Assembly (NCBI RefSeq): GCF_036013525.1
Contig: NZ_CP107853.1
Span: 62,001 to 126,000 of the forward strand
Length of the DNA: 64,000 nt
Source of the DNA: Nonomuraea sp. NBC_00507
GTDB taxonomy: Bacteria; Actinomycetota; Actinomycetes; Streptosporangiales; Streptosporangiaceae
Direction of reading: 5' to 3'
How positions within the stretch are numbered: the stretch's first letter is position 1; each line of letters begins with the position of its first letter. The position numbers and the translations under genes were made by a program. Positions 26,461-34,373 of this stretch are shown here, one piece after another. The notes under the pieces are model-generated. The model made no database searches and had not been told where the DNA came from. It was given only the letters and a program-made list of their open reading frames with translations.

Positions 26461-27500
26461 ATCAGGTCCCAGGTCAGCGGCGTGCCCTTCGGGACGTCCC
26501 GGGCGAAGCGCCGCCCCATCACGTCCCGTGCCGAGTCGGGAGGCAGCCCGCCGGCCGGCCGGATCGACCGTACGTTCTCCGCGCTGACCGTCTCCCCGGC
26601 CCGCACCTCGCGGACCACGTACAACGACCGCCGGAACCGCAGCCCTTCGCGTTCGGAGGCACGCGGCCCGATCACCGCGCTCCCCAGCGCCTCCCAGGCC
26701 CGCTCGCTCTCCGTCACCAGCGTCGCCAGCTCGCCGGGCTCCAGCGAGAAGGCGGCGTCCACCCCGCCGTCGGCCCGCGACGCGGTCACGTGCTTCTCGA
26801 TCAGGCAGGCCCCCAGCGCCACGGCGGCCAGCGGGACCCCGATGCCGGGCGTGTGGTCGGAGATGCCCACCACCTCCCCGGTGAGCTCCGCCAGCAGCGG
26901 CAGCGCCCGCAGGTTGCTCTCGGCCGGCGAGGCCGGGTAGGAGGCCGTGCACGCCAGCACGGCGAGCTGTGTGCACCCGGCTTCCCTGGCGGCGGCCACG
27001 GCGGCGTGGATCTCCCCGGTTGACGCCATCCCCGTGGAGATGATCAGCGGCTTGCCGGTCCCGGCCGCCAGCCGGATCAGCGGCAGATCCACGATCTCGG
27101 ATGAAGCGATCTTGTACGCCGGCACGTCGAGCTTCTCCAGGAACTCGACGGCCGTCGGATCGAAGGGTGAGGAGAACACGATGAGCCCGTGCGAGCGCGC
27201 CCGCTCGAAGATCGGCTCGTGCCACTCCCACGGCGTGTGGGCCCGTTCGAAGAGCCGGTAAAGCGTCTGTCCGCCCCACAACTCGTGCCCGTCGCCCACG
27301 CGGAACGCCGGCCCGTCGGCGTCGATGGTGAGCGTGTCCGGCCGGTACGTCTGCAGCTTCAGCGCGTGCGCCCCGGCCGCGGCCACCGCGTCCACGATGG
27401 CAAGCGCCCGCTCCAGGCTCCCGTTGTGGTTGCCGGACAGCTCGGCCACGACGAACGGCGGATGACCAGGACCGATCGCCCGCCCCGCAATGGAGATCAT
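26457..27500 (-). CDS. pseI: Pseudaminic acid synthase (PseI)
   Basis: The 347-residue protein belongs to the NeuB family. The TIM-barrel region has PPFVVAELSGNHNGSLERA, AHALKLQTYRPDTLTI, SSPFDPTAVEFLEKL and GISDHTPGIGVPLAA, all hallmark PEP-condensing motifs. The C-terminal SAF domain (about residues 285-347) has SLYVVREVRAGETVSAENV. It condenses the altrose derivative with phosphoenolpyruvate to give Pse5Ac7Ac. The SNGNHNG-type variant and the pse neighbourhood point to PseI rather than NeuB. ATG 27500 overlaps the pseH stop by 4 bp. Confidence 0.9.
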   Translation of the reverse strand: MISIAGRAIGPGHPPFVVAELSGNHNGSLERALAIVDAVAAAGAHALKLQTYRPDTLTIDADGPAFRVGDGHELWGGQTLYRLFERAHTPWEWHEPIFERARSHGLIVFSSPFDPTAVEFLEKLDVPAYKIASSEIVDLPLIRLAAGTGKPLIISTGMASTGEIHAAVAAAREAGCTQLAVLACTASYPASPAESNLRALPLLAELTGEVVGISDHTPGIGVPLAAVALGACLIEKHVTASRADGGVDAAFSLEPGELATLVTESERAWEALGSAVIGPRASEREGLRFRRSLYVVREVRAGETVSAENVRSIRPAGGLPPDSARDVMGRRFARDVPKGTPLTWDLI

Positions 27501-27988
27501 GTGTGTTCCTTCCTCAGCTCGATGGCCACGACCTCACGCGCCACCCCGTCCACGTCCCGCCGGTAGAACCCGACCTCGACGAACCCGAATCGCCTGTGCA
27601 GCAGCCTGACCGGCTCGTTGTCGGCCAGCACGGAGCCGTGCAACGTCGTCAGCCCGAGCGGCCCGAAGGCGTGGTCGATGGCCGCCCGCTCCAGGCCGAT
27701 CCACGCCCGCAGCAGCCTCCCCGATCGTTCGAGCCCGTCGAAGTCCAGGTAGAAGCCCCAGCAGGCGCTCGCCGCCGTCAGGTCGGCGTAGGTCACCACG
27801 CCCGCGGCGGTCCCCTCGTGGTCGTAGATCAGGACGTGTGTTGCCGGATCGGCGCGGGTGGCCGCCCACCAGCGGGCATGCTCGTCCGCCCCGATCTCAT
27901 GTGTGGTGAAACTGGCGGCCCGCACCTGCGGGTGGTTGCGCCAGCGCCGCATGACCGGCAGATCGTCGTCCCGGACGCCTCTCAGCAT
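27497..27988 (-). CDS. pseH: GNAT acetyltransferase, pseudaminic acid pathway (PseH)
   Basis: The 163-residue GNAT protein is chosen to start at ATG 27988 because GGGAG lies 4 bp upstream; GTG 28012 would add eight residues. It opens LRGVRDDDLPVMRRWRNHPQVR, characteristic of PseH/RimJ-type GNATs. It contains the hydrophobic strand VLIYDHEGTAAGVVTYADL and the C-terminal RLLHRRFGFVEVGFYRRDV. It N-acetylates the 4-amino group of the PseC product. It completes the six-enzyme set: pseB, C, H, G, I, F are all in this window. It is the first gene of the minus-strand pair with pseI. Confidence 0.85.
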   Translation of the reverse strand: MLRGVRDDDLPVMRRWRNHPQVRAASFTTHEIGADEHARWWAATRADPATHVLIYDHEGTAAGVVTYADLTAASACWGFYLDFDGLERSGRLLRAWIGLERAAIDHAFGPLGLTTLHGSVLADNEPVRLLHRRFGFVEVGFYRRDVDGVAREVVAIELRKEHT

Positions 27989-28045
27989 CGCGCTCCCAAC
28001 TAAGCGTGACACATCCCTTGCCCAACGTAGCTGATGGAGGGTCGG

Positions 28046-28097
28046 TTGACCTGCTCCCCGTCCTGAGGTGAAGCTGAAGGCTTTCTGTGGACCTTCG
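28046..28097 (-). mobile_element. 52-bp IS605-type mini-element (both ends, no genes)
   Basis: Read on the minus strand this begins right after TTAC (28101-28098) with CGAAGGTCCACAGAAAGCCT, which differs from the left end of the 8148 element by one base over 20. It ends with ACGGGGAGCAGGTCAA, identical to that element's last 16 bases. A GAAGG/CCTTC hairpin and a weaker second hairpin remain. It carries no gene and looks like an internally deleted, non-autonomous derivative that TnpA might act on in trans. It sits in the promoter gap between pseH and the GT2-GtrA gene. Confidence 0.8.
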
Positions 28098-28210
28098 GTA
28101 AAGTCACTCTCCGCTCAGCGGAATGGTGAGGGAATCCCCGCGCGGCCCGTTGGACATCCCCAGCAACATTTCCCTGGACGTACGGCCACAGGCAAAGGAT
28201 CAGGGAATTC

Positions 28211-29428
28211 ATGGACACGCGTGCCGCCACGAAGCCGGCCCCCCGCGTCCTCGACACCGCGGCCCGGCTCGCCAGCGTCGACATCGTCATCCCCGTGCTC
28301 AACGAGGAGCGTGCCCTGCCCGGCTGCGTGCGAACGCTGGCCGCTTTCCTCGACGACCGATTCCCGCTGCCGTGGCGCATCACGATCATGGACAACGGCA
28401 GCACCGACGCCACCTGGCCGCTCGCCGCCGCGCTGGCCGGGGAGTTCGACCAGGTGCACGCCCGCAGGATCGACGTGCGCGGCCGGGGCGCCGCGTTGCG
28501 CGCGGCCTGGCGCGACAGCCCGGCCGACATCGTCGCGTACATGGACGTCGACCTGTCCACCGACCTCGACGCCCTGTTCCCGCTGGTCGCGGCGGTGGCC
28601 AGCGGACACTCCGAGATCGCCATCGGCACCCGGCTCGCGCACAGCGCGCGCACCCGCCGCTCGCTGCGCCGCGAGGTGGTGTCGCGTTCCTACAACGCCC
28701 TGCTCAGGTACGGTTTCGGCGCCGGGTTCAGCGACGCCCAGTGCGGTTTCAAAGCGGCCAGGACCGACGTGGTGCGGCCGCTCATGGACAAGGTCGAGGA
28801 CAACGGCTGGTTCTTCGACACCGAGCTGCTCCTGCTGGCCGAGCACAACGGGCTGCGGGTGCACGAGGTGCCGGTCGACTGGATCGAGGACATGGACTCG
28901 CGCGTACGCGTGGCCAGGACCGCGGCCGACGACCTGAAGGGGCTGGCCAGGCTGGCGTGGTCGATGTCGACGGGCCGGGCCGGCGTCCGGCTGAGCAGGG
29001 CCGAGCCCGTGCCACGGCATCCGGACGCCGTCGTGGCCCGGCCGCGGGCGGTGACGCTGGCACGATTCACCTCATTCGCCGCGATAGGCGTGTTGTCCGT
29101 CATCCTGTTCACGCTCATCTACCTCCCGCTGCGCGCATTCTGGTCACCGGCCACCGCGAATCTGGCCGCGCTCGTCCTCACGGGAATCGTCAACACCGAG
29201 GCGAATCGCCGGTGGACGTTCGGCCGGGTGCGACGCAGCACCATGCATGTCCGCGCGACGGTGCTTTCCGCCACCACCTATGCGCTCACCACTGCCGCCG
29301 TGCTGGCGGTGCCGCCGGAGGCCGGGCGAGCGACCGAGGGCGGGGCGGTCGTGGCCACGTACTGCCTGCTGACCGTGATCCGCTTCACCGCGCTGGACCG
29401 CTGGGTCTTCTCCCGCACGAGGGGTTGA
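28211..29428 (+). CDS. GT2 glycosyltransferase fused to a GtrA-like membrane domain
   Basis: The 405-residue protein starts at ATG 28211 with AGGGA 5 bp upstream. Residues 22-255 form a family 2 domain of the dolichol-phosphate-sugar synthase type (DIVIPVLNEERALPGC, MDNGSTDATW, AYMDVDLSTDLDALF). Residues 272-400 contain four hydrophobic segments of GtrA type (RFTSFAAIGVLSVILFTLIY to the C-terminus). The fusion probably makes a polyprenyl-phosphate-linked sugar and moves or uses it at the membrane. Polytopic GT-C-like proteins encoded nearby could be the consumers. The promoter gap contains an IS605 mini-element. Confidence 0.85.
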   Translation: MDTRAATKPAPRVLDTAARLASVDIVIPVLNEERALPGCVRTLAAFLDDRFPLPWRITIMDNGSTDATWPLAAALAGEFDQVHARRIDVRGRGAALRAAWRDSPADIVAYMDVDLSTDLDALFPLVAAVASGHSEIAIGTRLAHSARTRRSLRREVVSRSYNALLRYGFGAGFSDAQCGFKAARTDVVRPLMDKVEDNGWFFDTELLLLAEHNGLRVHEVPVDWIEDMDSRVRVARTAADDLKGLARLAWSMSTGRAGVRLSRAEPVPRHPDAVVARPRAVTLARFTSFAAIGVLSVILFTLIYLPLRAFWSPATANLAALVLTGIVNTEANRRWTFGRVRRSTMHVRATVLSATTYALTTAAVLAVPPEAGRATEGGAVVATYCLLTVIRFTALDRWVFSRTRG

Positions 29429-29436
29429 ACACACCG

Positions 29437-30135
29437 ATGGAAACCACAGAGATCCGCCGCCTGATCGCGCTGGAGAACCACCACTGGTGGTACCGCGAGC
29501 GCCGGGCCATCCTCCGCCGAGAGCTGCGTGGGCTCGGCCGTCCCGGACGAGCGCTGGACATCGGGGCCGCCGGCGGCGGGAACACCAGGGTGCTGGCCGA
29601 GGCGGGCTGGGACGCGACCGCGACGGACAGCAGCGAGACGGCCGTCGAGCTCGCCAGGCAGCGTGGCGTCAAGGCCGTGTGGGCGGACGCGCGGGCGCTG
29701 CCGTTCGAACGGAACAGCATGGATCTGGTGACCGCGTTCGACGTGCTCGAGCACATTCGCGAGGACCACCTGGTCACTGAGGAGATCGCCAGGGTGTTGG
29801 CGCCGGGCGGGCACGCGTTGATCGCGGTGCCGTGCGACATGGCGCTGTGGTCGGCCCACGACCACGCCGTGGGCCACGTCCGCAGATATCACCGCGACTC
29901 CCTGACCGGCGTCGTCGAAAAGGCGGGACTCCAGGTTCAGCGGGTCTGGAGCTGGAACGTTCTCCTGCGGCCCCTCGTGGTCCGGCACCGCCGCCGCTCC
30001 CGGGGCAGCGACCTGCGGAAGATGCCCGCCGTGGTCAATGCGGGCCTGTCGGCGATCGTCGCGGCCGAGCGCTACCTGCCGGTCAAGTCGCTCAAAGGCG
30101 TGAGCTTGTTCCTGCATGCCAGACTCGGGGCGTGA
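29437..30135 (+). CDS. Class I SAM-dependent methyltransferase
   Basis: The 232-residue protein has a clear SAM fold. Motif I is RALDIGAAGGGNTRVLAE (about residues 37-54), the acidic post-I strand is ATATDSS, and motif post-II is MDLVTAFDVLEHI, followed by RVLAPGGHALIAVP. The N-terminal EIRRLIALENHHWWYRERR is typical of methyltransferases in glycan and lipid-sugar clusters. ATG 29437 lies 8 bp after the upstream stop, so the genes form one operon. It overlaps the deacetylase frame by 20 bp. It probably methylates a sugar or polyprenyl-linked intermediate. Confidence 0.8.
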   Translation: METTEIRRLIALENHHWWYRERRAILRRELRGLGRPGRALDIGAAGGGNTRVLAEAGWDATATDSSETAVELARQRGVKAVWADARALPFERNSMDLVTAFDVLEHIREDHLVTEEIARVLAPGGHALIAVPCDMALWSAHDHAVGHVRRYHRDSLTGVVEKAGLQVQRVWSWNVLLRPLVVRHRRRSRGSDLRKMPAVVNAGLSAIVAAERYLPVKSLKGVSLFLHARLGA

Positions 30136-30844
30136 GAACGGCGGACGGCGTTGGCCTAGGCTGTCGTTTGTGGTGATTCACGCCTTACTCGCAGCTTCGC
30201 TGGCCCTGACCTCCGCGCCTGCCGCTGCCCACGCACAGATCGACTGCTCCCGGGTGAAGTGCCTGGCGCTGACGTTCGACGACGGTCCGGGAGAGACCAC
30301 GCCCGCCCTGCTCAAGACGTTGAAGCAGGCGGGGGCGAAGGCGACCTTCTTCCTGGTCGGCAAACAGGTGGAGGTGCGTCCGAAGATCGCCGCGCAGGTG
30401 GTGGCGCAGGGGCACGCGATCGGCAACCACACCTACTCGCATCCCTCGCTGCCGACGCTTCTCGACGACGAGATCGTCGCGGAGCTCCAGAGCACCCAGG
30501 AGATCATCCAGCAGGCCACGGGGCGGTCGCCGGTGATGTTCCGCCCGGCGTACGGGCACACGGACGAGCGGGTGCTGAGCCTGGCCGACCAGGCAGAGCT
30601 CGCGCAGATCATGTGGACGGGCACGACGCTCGACTGGCAACTGCGTGACGCCAAGAAGATCAAGGCGGCCGTGCTCAGGCTGGCCCAGCGCAACGGCGTG
30701 ATCCTCATGCACGACACGGTCCCGGCGACCGTGAAGGCCATGCCCGGCATCGTCAAGGAGCTCAAGAAGCGCGGCTACCACCTCGTCACGGTGCCGACGC
30801 TGCTGCGCGGCAAGGGGCCGAAGGCCGGAGTGAGCTACTTCTAG
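30116..30844 (+). CDS. Secreted polysaccharide deacetylase (NodB/CE4 family)
   Basis: The 242-residue protein has an N-terminal signal peptide (about residues 13-41, ending SAPAAAHAQ). The CE4 domain has ALTFDDGPGETTPALL (motif 1 with catalytic and metal Asp), GNHTYSHPSL (motif 2 with His pair), FRPAYGHTDERV (motif 3) and VILMHDTVPATV (motif 5). It removes acetyl groups from extracellular sugars such as peptidoglycan or a wall polymer. ATG 30116 overlaps the methyltransferase by 20 bp; GTG 30170 would still leave a shorter signal peptide. The domain has the full set of residues expected for activity. Confidence 0.9.
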   Translation: MPDSGRENGGRRWPRLSFVVIHALLAASLALTSAPAAAHAQIDCSRVKCLALTFDDGPGETTPALLKTLKQAGAKATFFLVGKQVEVRPKIAAQVVAQGHAIGNHTYSHPSLPTLLDDEIVAELQSTQEIIQQATGRSPVMFRPAYGHTDERVLSLADQAELAQIMWTGTTLDWQLRDAKKIKAAVLRLAQRNGVILMHDTVPATVKAMPGIVKELKKRGYHLVTVPTLLRGKGPKAGVSYF

Positions 30845-30874
30845 GGGGCCTTCCGGCAGCTCGGGATCGGAGAC

Positions 30875-32443
30875 ATGGGGAACGACACGACGGTCGAGAA
30901 GCCCAAACCGTGGGCCGCCCTCGCCACCTTCCTCGCCGTCCAGGCGGTGCTCGGGTGCTGGTGGGCGGCCTTCTACCCCGGCCTGTTCAGCCGCGACTCG
31001 GTCCTCTACCTGAGCCACACCGTCGTCGGCCCCTGGGTGAGCGACCATTCCGTGGTCTACGACGCGCTGCTGTGGCTGAGCTTCCGGACGACCGGCGACC
31101 TGGGCGTGGTCACGTTCGCGCAGACCACGGCCATGGCGGCGGCGCTGACCTTCCTGGCCCAGTCGCTGAAGGCGCTCGGCGCCCCGCGTGCGCCCACCAC
31201 GGCGGTGGCGGTACTCATGCCGTTGGCGCCGCCTGTGGGGACGTTCGCGGTCACGTTGTGGAAAGACGTGCCGTTCACGATCTGCGCGGTGGCGATCGCG
31301 GGGGTGTGCGCGCGCTTCGCGGCCCGGCGTGCGGTCACCTGGCCCGGGCTGGTGGGGCTCGGCGGGCTGATGCTGGCGCTGGGGTTGTTCCGCGCGAACG
31401 GCTTCCTCGTCGTGGGCGTGGCCGCCGTCGTGCTCGTGCTGGTCGTCACGACCATGCGGGTACGCCTGCTCCTTGCCGGCACGGTGGCGGCGGCGCTTCC
31501 GCTCGTGCTCACGAACCTCGTCTTCCCCCAGGTCGGCATCGTCGCCCCGTCGAAGACGTACGTCTACCACACGGCCTTCGGGGACATCGCGGTGGCGTTC
31601 CGGGACCGGCCCGACCTGTTCAGCGCGCAGGACAAGACGTTGATGGCGTCGGTGGCGCCGCTGGAGCGGTGGTGGTGGGGCGGGACGTGTTACACGATCA
31701 ACCCGCTGATCTGGCGGGGCGACTTCAGCTGGCAGCAGGCCGACGCGCACACCACCGAGCTGCTCGAGTTGTGGAAACGGCTGCTGCTCAGCGAGCCGCG
31801 GCTGATCGTCGACGCGCGCCTCTGCCGAGGGGCGATCGCCTGGAAGCCTGTGCAGGATCCCTTGATGACGGGTGGGGCGACGTATCGTTTCTCGCGCCGG
31901 CCCACCGCGGACACCTACGTCGGGCCGGCCAAGGTGCCGGACTTTCCCGGACGCGAGGTCTACACGCTGCGGCCGCTGTCGTCGGAGCTGAACCAGCTGG
32001 CCGATCGGTGGCTGACGGCTTCGCTGGAGCCCGAGTACGACTGGGCGTTGTGGCGGGGGGCGTCGTGGGCGTACCTGTCGTACCTGGCCGTGGCGCTGGG
32101 GGCGGTGGTGTTGCGCAACCGGTATGTGGTGGGGGTGGCGGCCGTGGTGGCCGGGCAGCAGCTGGCGGTGCTGGCCAACATCTCGGCGCAGGATTTCCGG
32201 TACATGGCCTCGCCGATCTTCGTCGCGGTGCTGCTGGTGCCGTTCCTCTTGAGGAGCGTGGGCGTTTTGGTTATGCGGCTCGTACGGCGGGGCCGGCACC
32301 CGGTACGGCCACAACAGCCCGAACTCCTACCTTCGCCTGAGCCGTCGCCCGAGCCCGAGCCCGCGACGGAGGCGGAGGCGGAGACCGGGACCGGGACCGG
32401 GACCGGGCCTGCGGCTGAGCCTGCTGAGCGCGAGCAACCGTGA
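30875..32443 (+). CDS. Polytopic membrane protein, DUF6020-like (possible GT-C)
   Basis: The 522-residue protein has about ten hydrophobic segments. The first loop carries YPGLFSRDSVLYL, an Asp-containing motif after TM1 seen in DUF6020 and related GT-C-like proteins. A second extracytoplasmic region contains AVTLWKDVPFT. Residues about 245-380 form a soluble loop with RWWWGGTCYTINPLIW. The C-terminal 45 residues are a Pro/Glu then Thr/Gly repeat, probably cytoplasmic and disordered. It follows the deacetylase by 30 bp. A role in sugar transfer from polyprenyl carriers is plausible from the topology only. Confidence 0.6.
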   Translation: MGNDTTVEKPKPWAALATFLAVQAVLGCWWAAFYPGLFSRDSVLYLSHTVVGPWVSDHSVVYDALLWLSFRTTGDLGVVTFAQTTAMAAALTFLAQSLKALGAPRAPTTAVAVLMPLAPPVGTFAVTLWKDVPFTICAVAIAGVCARFAARRAVTWPGLVGLGGLMLALGLFRANGFLVVGVAAVVLVLVVTTMRVRLLLAGTVAAALPLVLTNLVFPQVGIVAPSKTYVYHTAFGDIAVAFRDRPDLFSAQDKTLMASVAPLERWWWGGTCYTINPLIWRGDFSWQQADAHTTELLELWKRLLLSEPRLIVDARLCRGAIAWKPVQDPLMTGGATYRFSRRPTADTYVGPAKVPDFPGREVYTLRPLSSELNQLADRWLTASLEPEYDWALWRGASWAYLSYLAVALGAVVLRNRYVVGVAAVVAGQQLAVLANISAQDFRYMASPIFVAVLLVPFLLRSVGVLVMRLVRRGRHPVRPQQPELLPSPEPSPEPEPATEAEAETGTGTGTGPAAEPAEREQP

Positions 32444-32468
32444 GGCCCACGACGTCCGCGTGAGAAGG

Positions 32469-32490
32469 CGCTCAGCCGGACGGCCGAGCG
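32469..32490. terminator. Intergenic hairpin between convergent genes
   Basis: CGCTCAGCC (32469-32477) pairs with GGCCGAGCG (32482-32490) across a four-base loop, with one mismatch. There is no T-tract. Lying between two convergent stops, it probably limits read-through both ways. Confidence 0.5.
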
Positions 32491-32523
32491 ACTCCGGGGA
32501 GAGGAACCACCGACCAAAGATCG

Positions 32524-33654
32524 CTAGACCGGGGACAGGAAGTCGCGCACGAGCTGGTCGTAGCGGGTACGATCCACGTTCCACGCCTCCGTATGCTCGC
32601 CCTGCGCGAACGGCTCGAACTGGATCTTCCAGCCCAGGTGGTGGCCGGCGGCGACGAGGTCGCGCGCTTCCTGGATCGGGTGGTCGGCGTCGGGGACGGT
32701 GTGGATCAGCAGGAGGGGCGGCCTGACCTTCGGCGGGTGGCGGATAAGGCTGAGCCTGTCCGGATCGACGCCGGTACGCCACTCGATGACCTGGTTCGAC
32801 AGCCCCGCCATGAAGGCGGGCAGGTGATAGTTCTTGACGGCCTGTTCCGCAGTCATCCGTACGTCGATCATGGGCGCGTCCATGATGACCCGGTCGACCA
32901 CGTTCGCGAGCGGTGACCTGGCCAGGAACTGCCCGACGAGCTGACCGCCCATCGAGGTGCCGTACAGGATGAACCGCCGCGCCCCCATCGTCTGCGCCTG
33001 GCGCAGGGCGGCCTCCAAGTCGCGCCACTCCGACGCGCCCATGTGCAGCAGCCCATCAGGCGAGGGCGGCGCCCCTTCGTCGTTGCGGTAGCTGATGTCC
33101 AGGAAGGGCAGCCCGAGTTGGTGCACGATAGGAAGGATCTTCAGCTGCGCCTTGCGCCGCCCGTTCTGCCCGTGAACGGCGACGACCCAGGTCGCGCCCT
33201 CCCCGGGTACGTACCAGGCCGGCGCCGGCCCGAGCTCCGTAGGCACCATGATCTCGGTGTAGCCGACCCCCCAGGCGACCTCGGGATCGCCGGGGGGAAC
33301 GTTGCCGAAGTAGCCAGGAGTGCCCACCGAGGGGGTTGGACCGCGCACCACCTTGCGTGTCACCCGCCCCGGAGCACGGGACACGACGTCACCGAGCATC
33401 GAGTAGGTGCCACTCCACTCCAGCCAGTACGTGCCCGGCTTACCGGTCTGCGGCGTCTGCTCCAACGTCACCAGGTCACCCTGCACGGCGAGCACCTTGG
33501 TGTTGCTCGTGCCGTAGCGAACCACCCCGATCGCCTGATCGCTGCCGAACCAGGCCCCGGCCCCCGTCGCCGCGACCAGGATGACGAGGACCGCCACGCC
33601 CGCGACCCACGCCCTCCGCTTCCAGCGGGGCCGCCGCTCATTGCCGGATGCCAT
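32524..33654 (-). CDS. Alpha/beta hydrolase, membrane-anchored or secreted
   Basis: The 376-residue protein starts at ATG 33654, 17 bp inside the TetR gene's 3' end, so the two are coupled. Basic residues are followed by one hydrophobic segment (about 15-35: VAGVAVLVILVAATGAGAW), a signal anchor. The C-terminal half is an alpha/beta hydrolase: WVVAVHGQNG (oxyanion region), LYGTSMGGQLVGQ (nucleophile elbow G-x-S-x-G), and late Asp and His in TVPDADHP and FAQGEHTEAW. The N-terminal 150 residues are beta-rich and unassigned. The substrate is unknown. The upstream TetR gene suggests inducible control. Confidence 0.8.
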   Translation of the reverse strand: MASGNERRPRWKRRAWVAGVAVLVILVAATGAGAWFGSDQAIGVVRYGTSNTKVLAVQGDLVTLEQTPQTGKPGTYWLEWSGTYSMLGDVVSRAPGRVTRKVVRGPTPSVGTPGYFGNVPPGDPEVAWGVGYTEIMVPTELGPAPAWYVPGEGATWVVAVHGQNGRRKAQLKILPIVHQLGLPFLDISYRNDEGAPPSPDGLLHMGASEWRDLEAALRQAQTMGARRFILYGTSMGGQLVGQFLARSPLANVVDRVIMDAPMIDVRMTAEQAVKNYHLPAFMAGLSNQVIEWRTGVDPDRLSLIRHPPKVRPPLLLIHTVPDADHPIQEARDLVAAGHHLGWKIQFEPFAQGEHTEAWNVDRTRYDQLVRDFLSPV

Positions 33655-34219
33655 CGAAAATCCTCCTCGCGGTGCGCGCGCACAGACTGCGGAACCCGTC
33701 TTCCTCCAGGCCGATGCGGCCACCGAGGTAGAGCTGCACGAGCCCCTGGATGGACGACGTCAGCGCCAGCGCCACCTCCAGCGGATCGTCCTTGCGCAGC
33801 AGTCCCTCGCGCATGCCCTCCTCGATCACCACGACGAGCATGGTGAACACCGGCGACCCGCCGCCTTGAAAGTCATCGGGGAAGCGCCGAGCCCGCTCCC
33901 GGCGATCGGTCATGAGGAACCTGTACAGGTGCGGCCGCCCCAGGGCGAAGTCAAGGAAGTCCTCCATGAGGCCGAGCGCCCTGTCCTCCCAGGGGCCATC
34001 GGAGACGCGGACTCCCCACCCCTGGGCCAGCTCCCGGAAAGTGCGATCGGCCACCGCATCGAGGAGCGCCTGGCGACTCGGGTAGTGCTTGTAGGTCGCC
34101 ATCGGGGACACGCCGACCATGTCGGCCACCCGCCGCATGGTCACGGCCGCGGCGCCCTCGCTCACGAGAATGGCCTGCGCGGCGTCGGCGATCTTCTCCG
34201 CCGTGTTGGAGATGCTCAC
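33638..34219 (-). CDS. TetR family transcriptional regulator
   Basis: This 193-residue regulator has an N-terminal helix-turn-helix (about residues 5-52: ISNTAEKIADAAQAILVSEG, then VTMRRVADMVGVSPMATYKHY) and an all-helical ligand domain with RPHLYRFLMTD. GTG 34219 is chosen because the TetR domain starts immediately after; GTG 34228 is also in frame. Palindromic GTGTAC-type sites lie within 40 bp upstream, as expected for autorepression. It is transcribed with the overlapping hydrolase gene. The divergent frame it faces is only 25 codons long, so its usual divergent target seems lost. Confidence 0.85.
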   Translation of the reverse strand: MSISNTAEKIADAAQAILVSEGAAAVTMRRVADMVGVSPMATYKHYPSRQALLDAVADRTFRELAQGWGVRVSDGPWEDRALGLMEDFLDFALGRPHLYRFLMTDRRERARRFPDDFQGGGSPVFTMLVVVIEEGMREGLLRKDDPLEVALALTSSIQGLVQLYLGGRIGLEEDGFRSLCARTARRIFDGIRQ

Positions 34220-34220
34220 G

Positions 34221-34274
34221 GTGTACACAGTAAACCATAAAGGTGTACGGCGTACACCCTCGGGCGGGTACACC
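34221..34274. promoter_or_regulatory. Predicted TetR operator cluster
   Basis: The 17-bp inverted repeat GGTGTACGGCGTACACC at 34242-34258 has seven-base arms. A second palindrome, GTGTACAC, lies at 34221-34228 against the TetR start codon. A half-site GGTACACC lies near 34267-34274. Spacing and position between divergent starts fit a TetR autoregulatory operator. Confidence 0.7.
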
Positions 34275-34295
34275 TTGAGTCCGTTAGGAGCCGCG

Positions 34296-34373
34296 ATGTC
34301 AAAACCAGGCAACGCCGGCGAGATCGTCCTGGCACAGGGCACTAGCGCCTGCTCGCGGGCTCCGCCTCCATGA
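34296..34373 (+). pseudogene. 25-codon frame facing TetR, possible remnant of its divergent target
   Basis: ATG 34296 has GGAG (34287-34290) at good spacing and lies directly beyond the TetR operators. The frame opens MSKPGNAGEIVLAQG but ends at TGA 34371-34373, and its last 11 codons run antisense into the AfsR-type gene. This looks like the first codons of a lost gene whose body was removed by a rearrangement. It could instead be a chance frame. Confidence 0.35.

Noticed and set aside
28121..28145. GGGAATCCCCG on the plus strand, also present near the IS right end (10017-10027)
   Set aside because: Only 11 bases match and the orientation is opposite to the mini-element. It may be a second scar but could be chance in GC-rich DNA.
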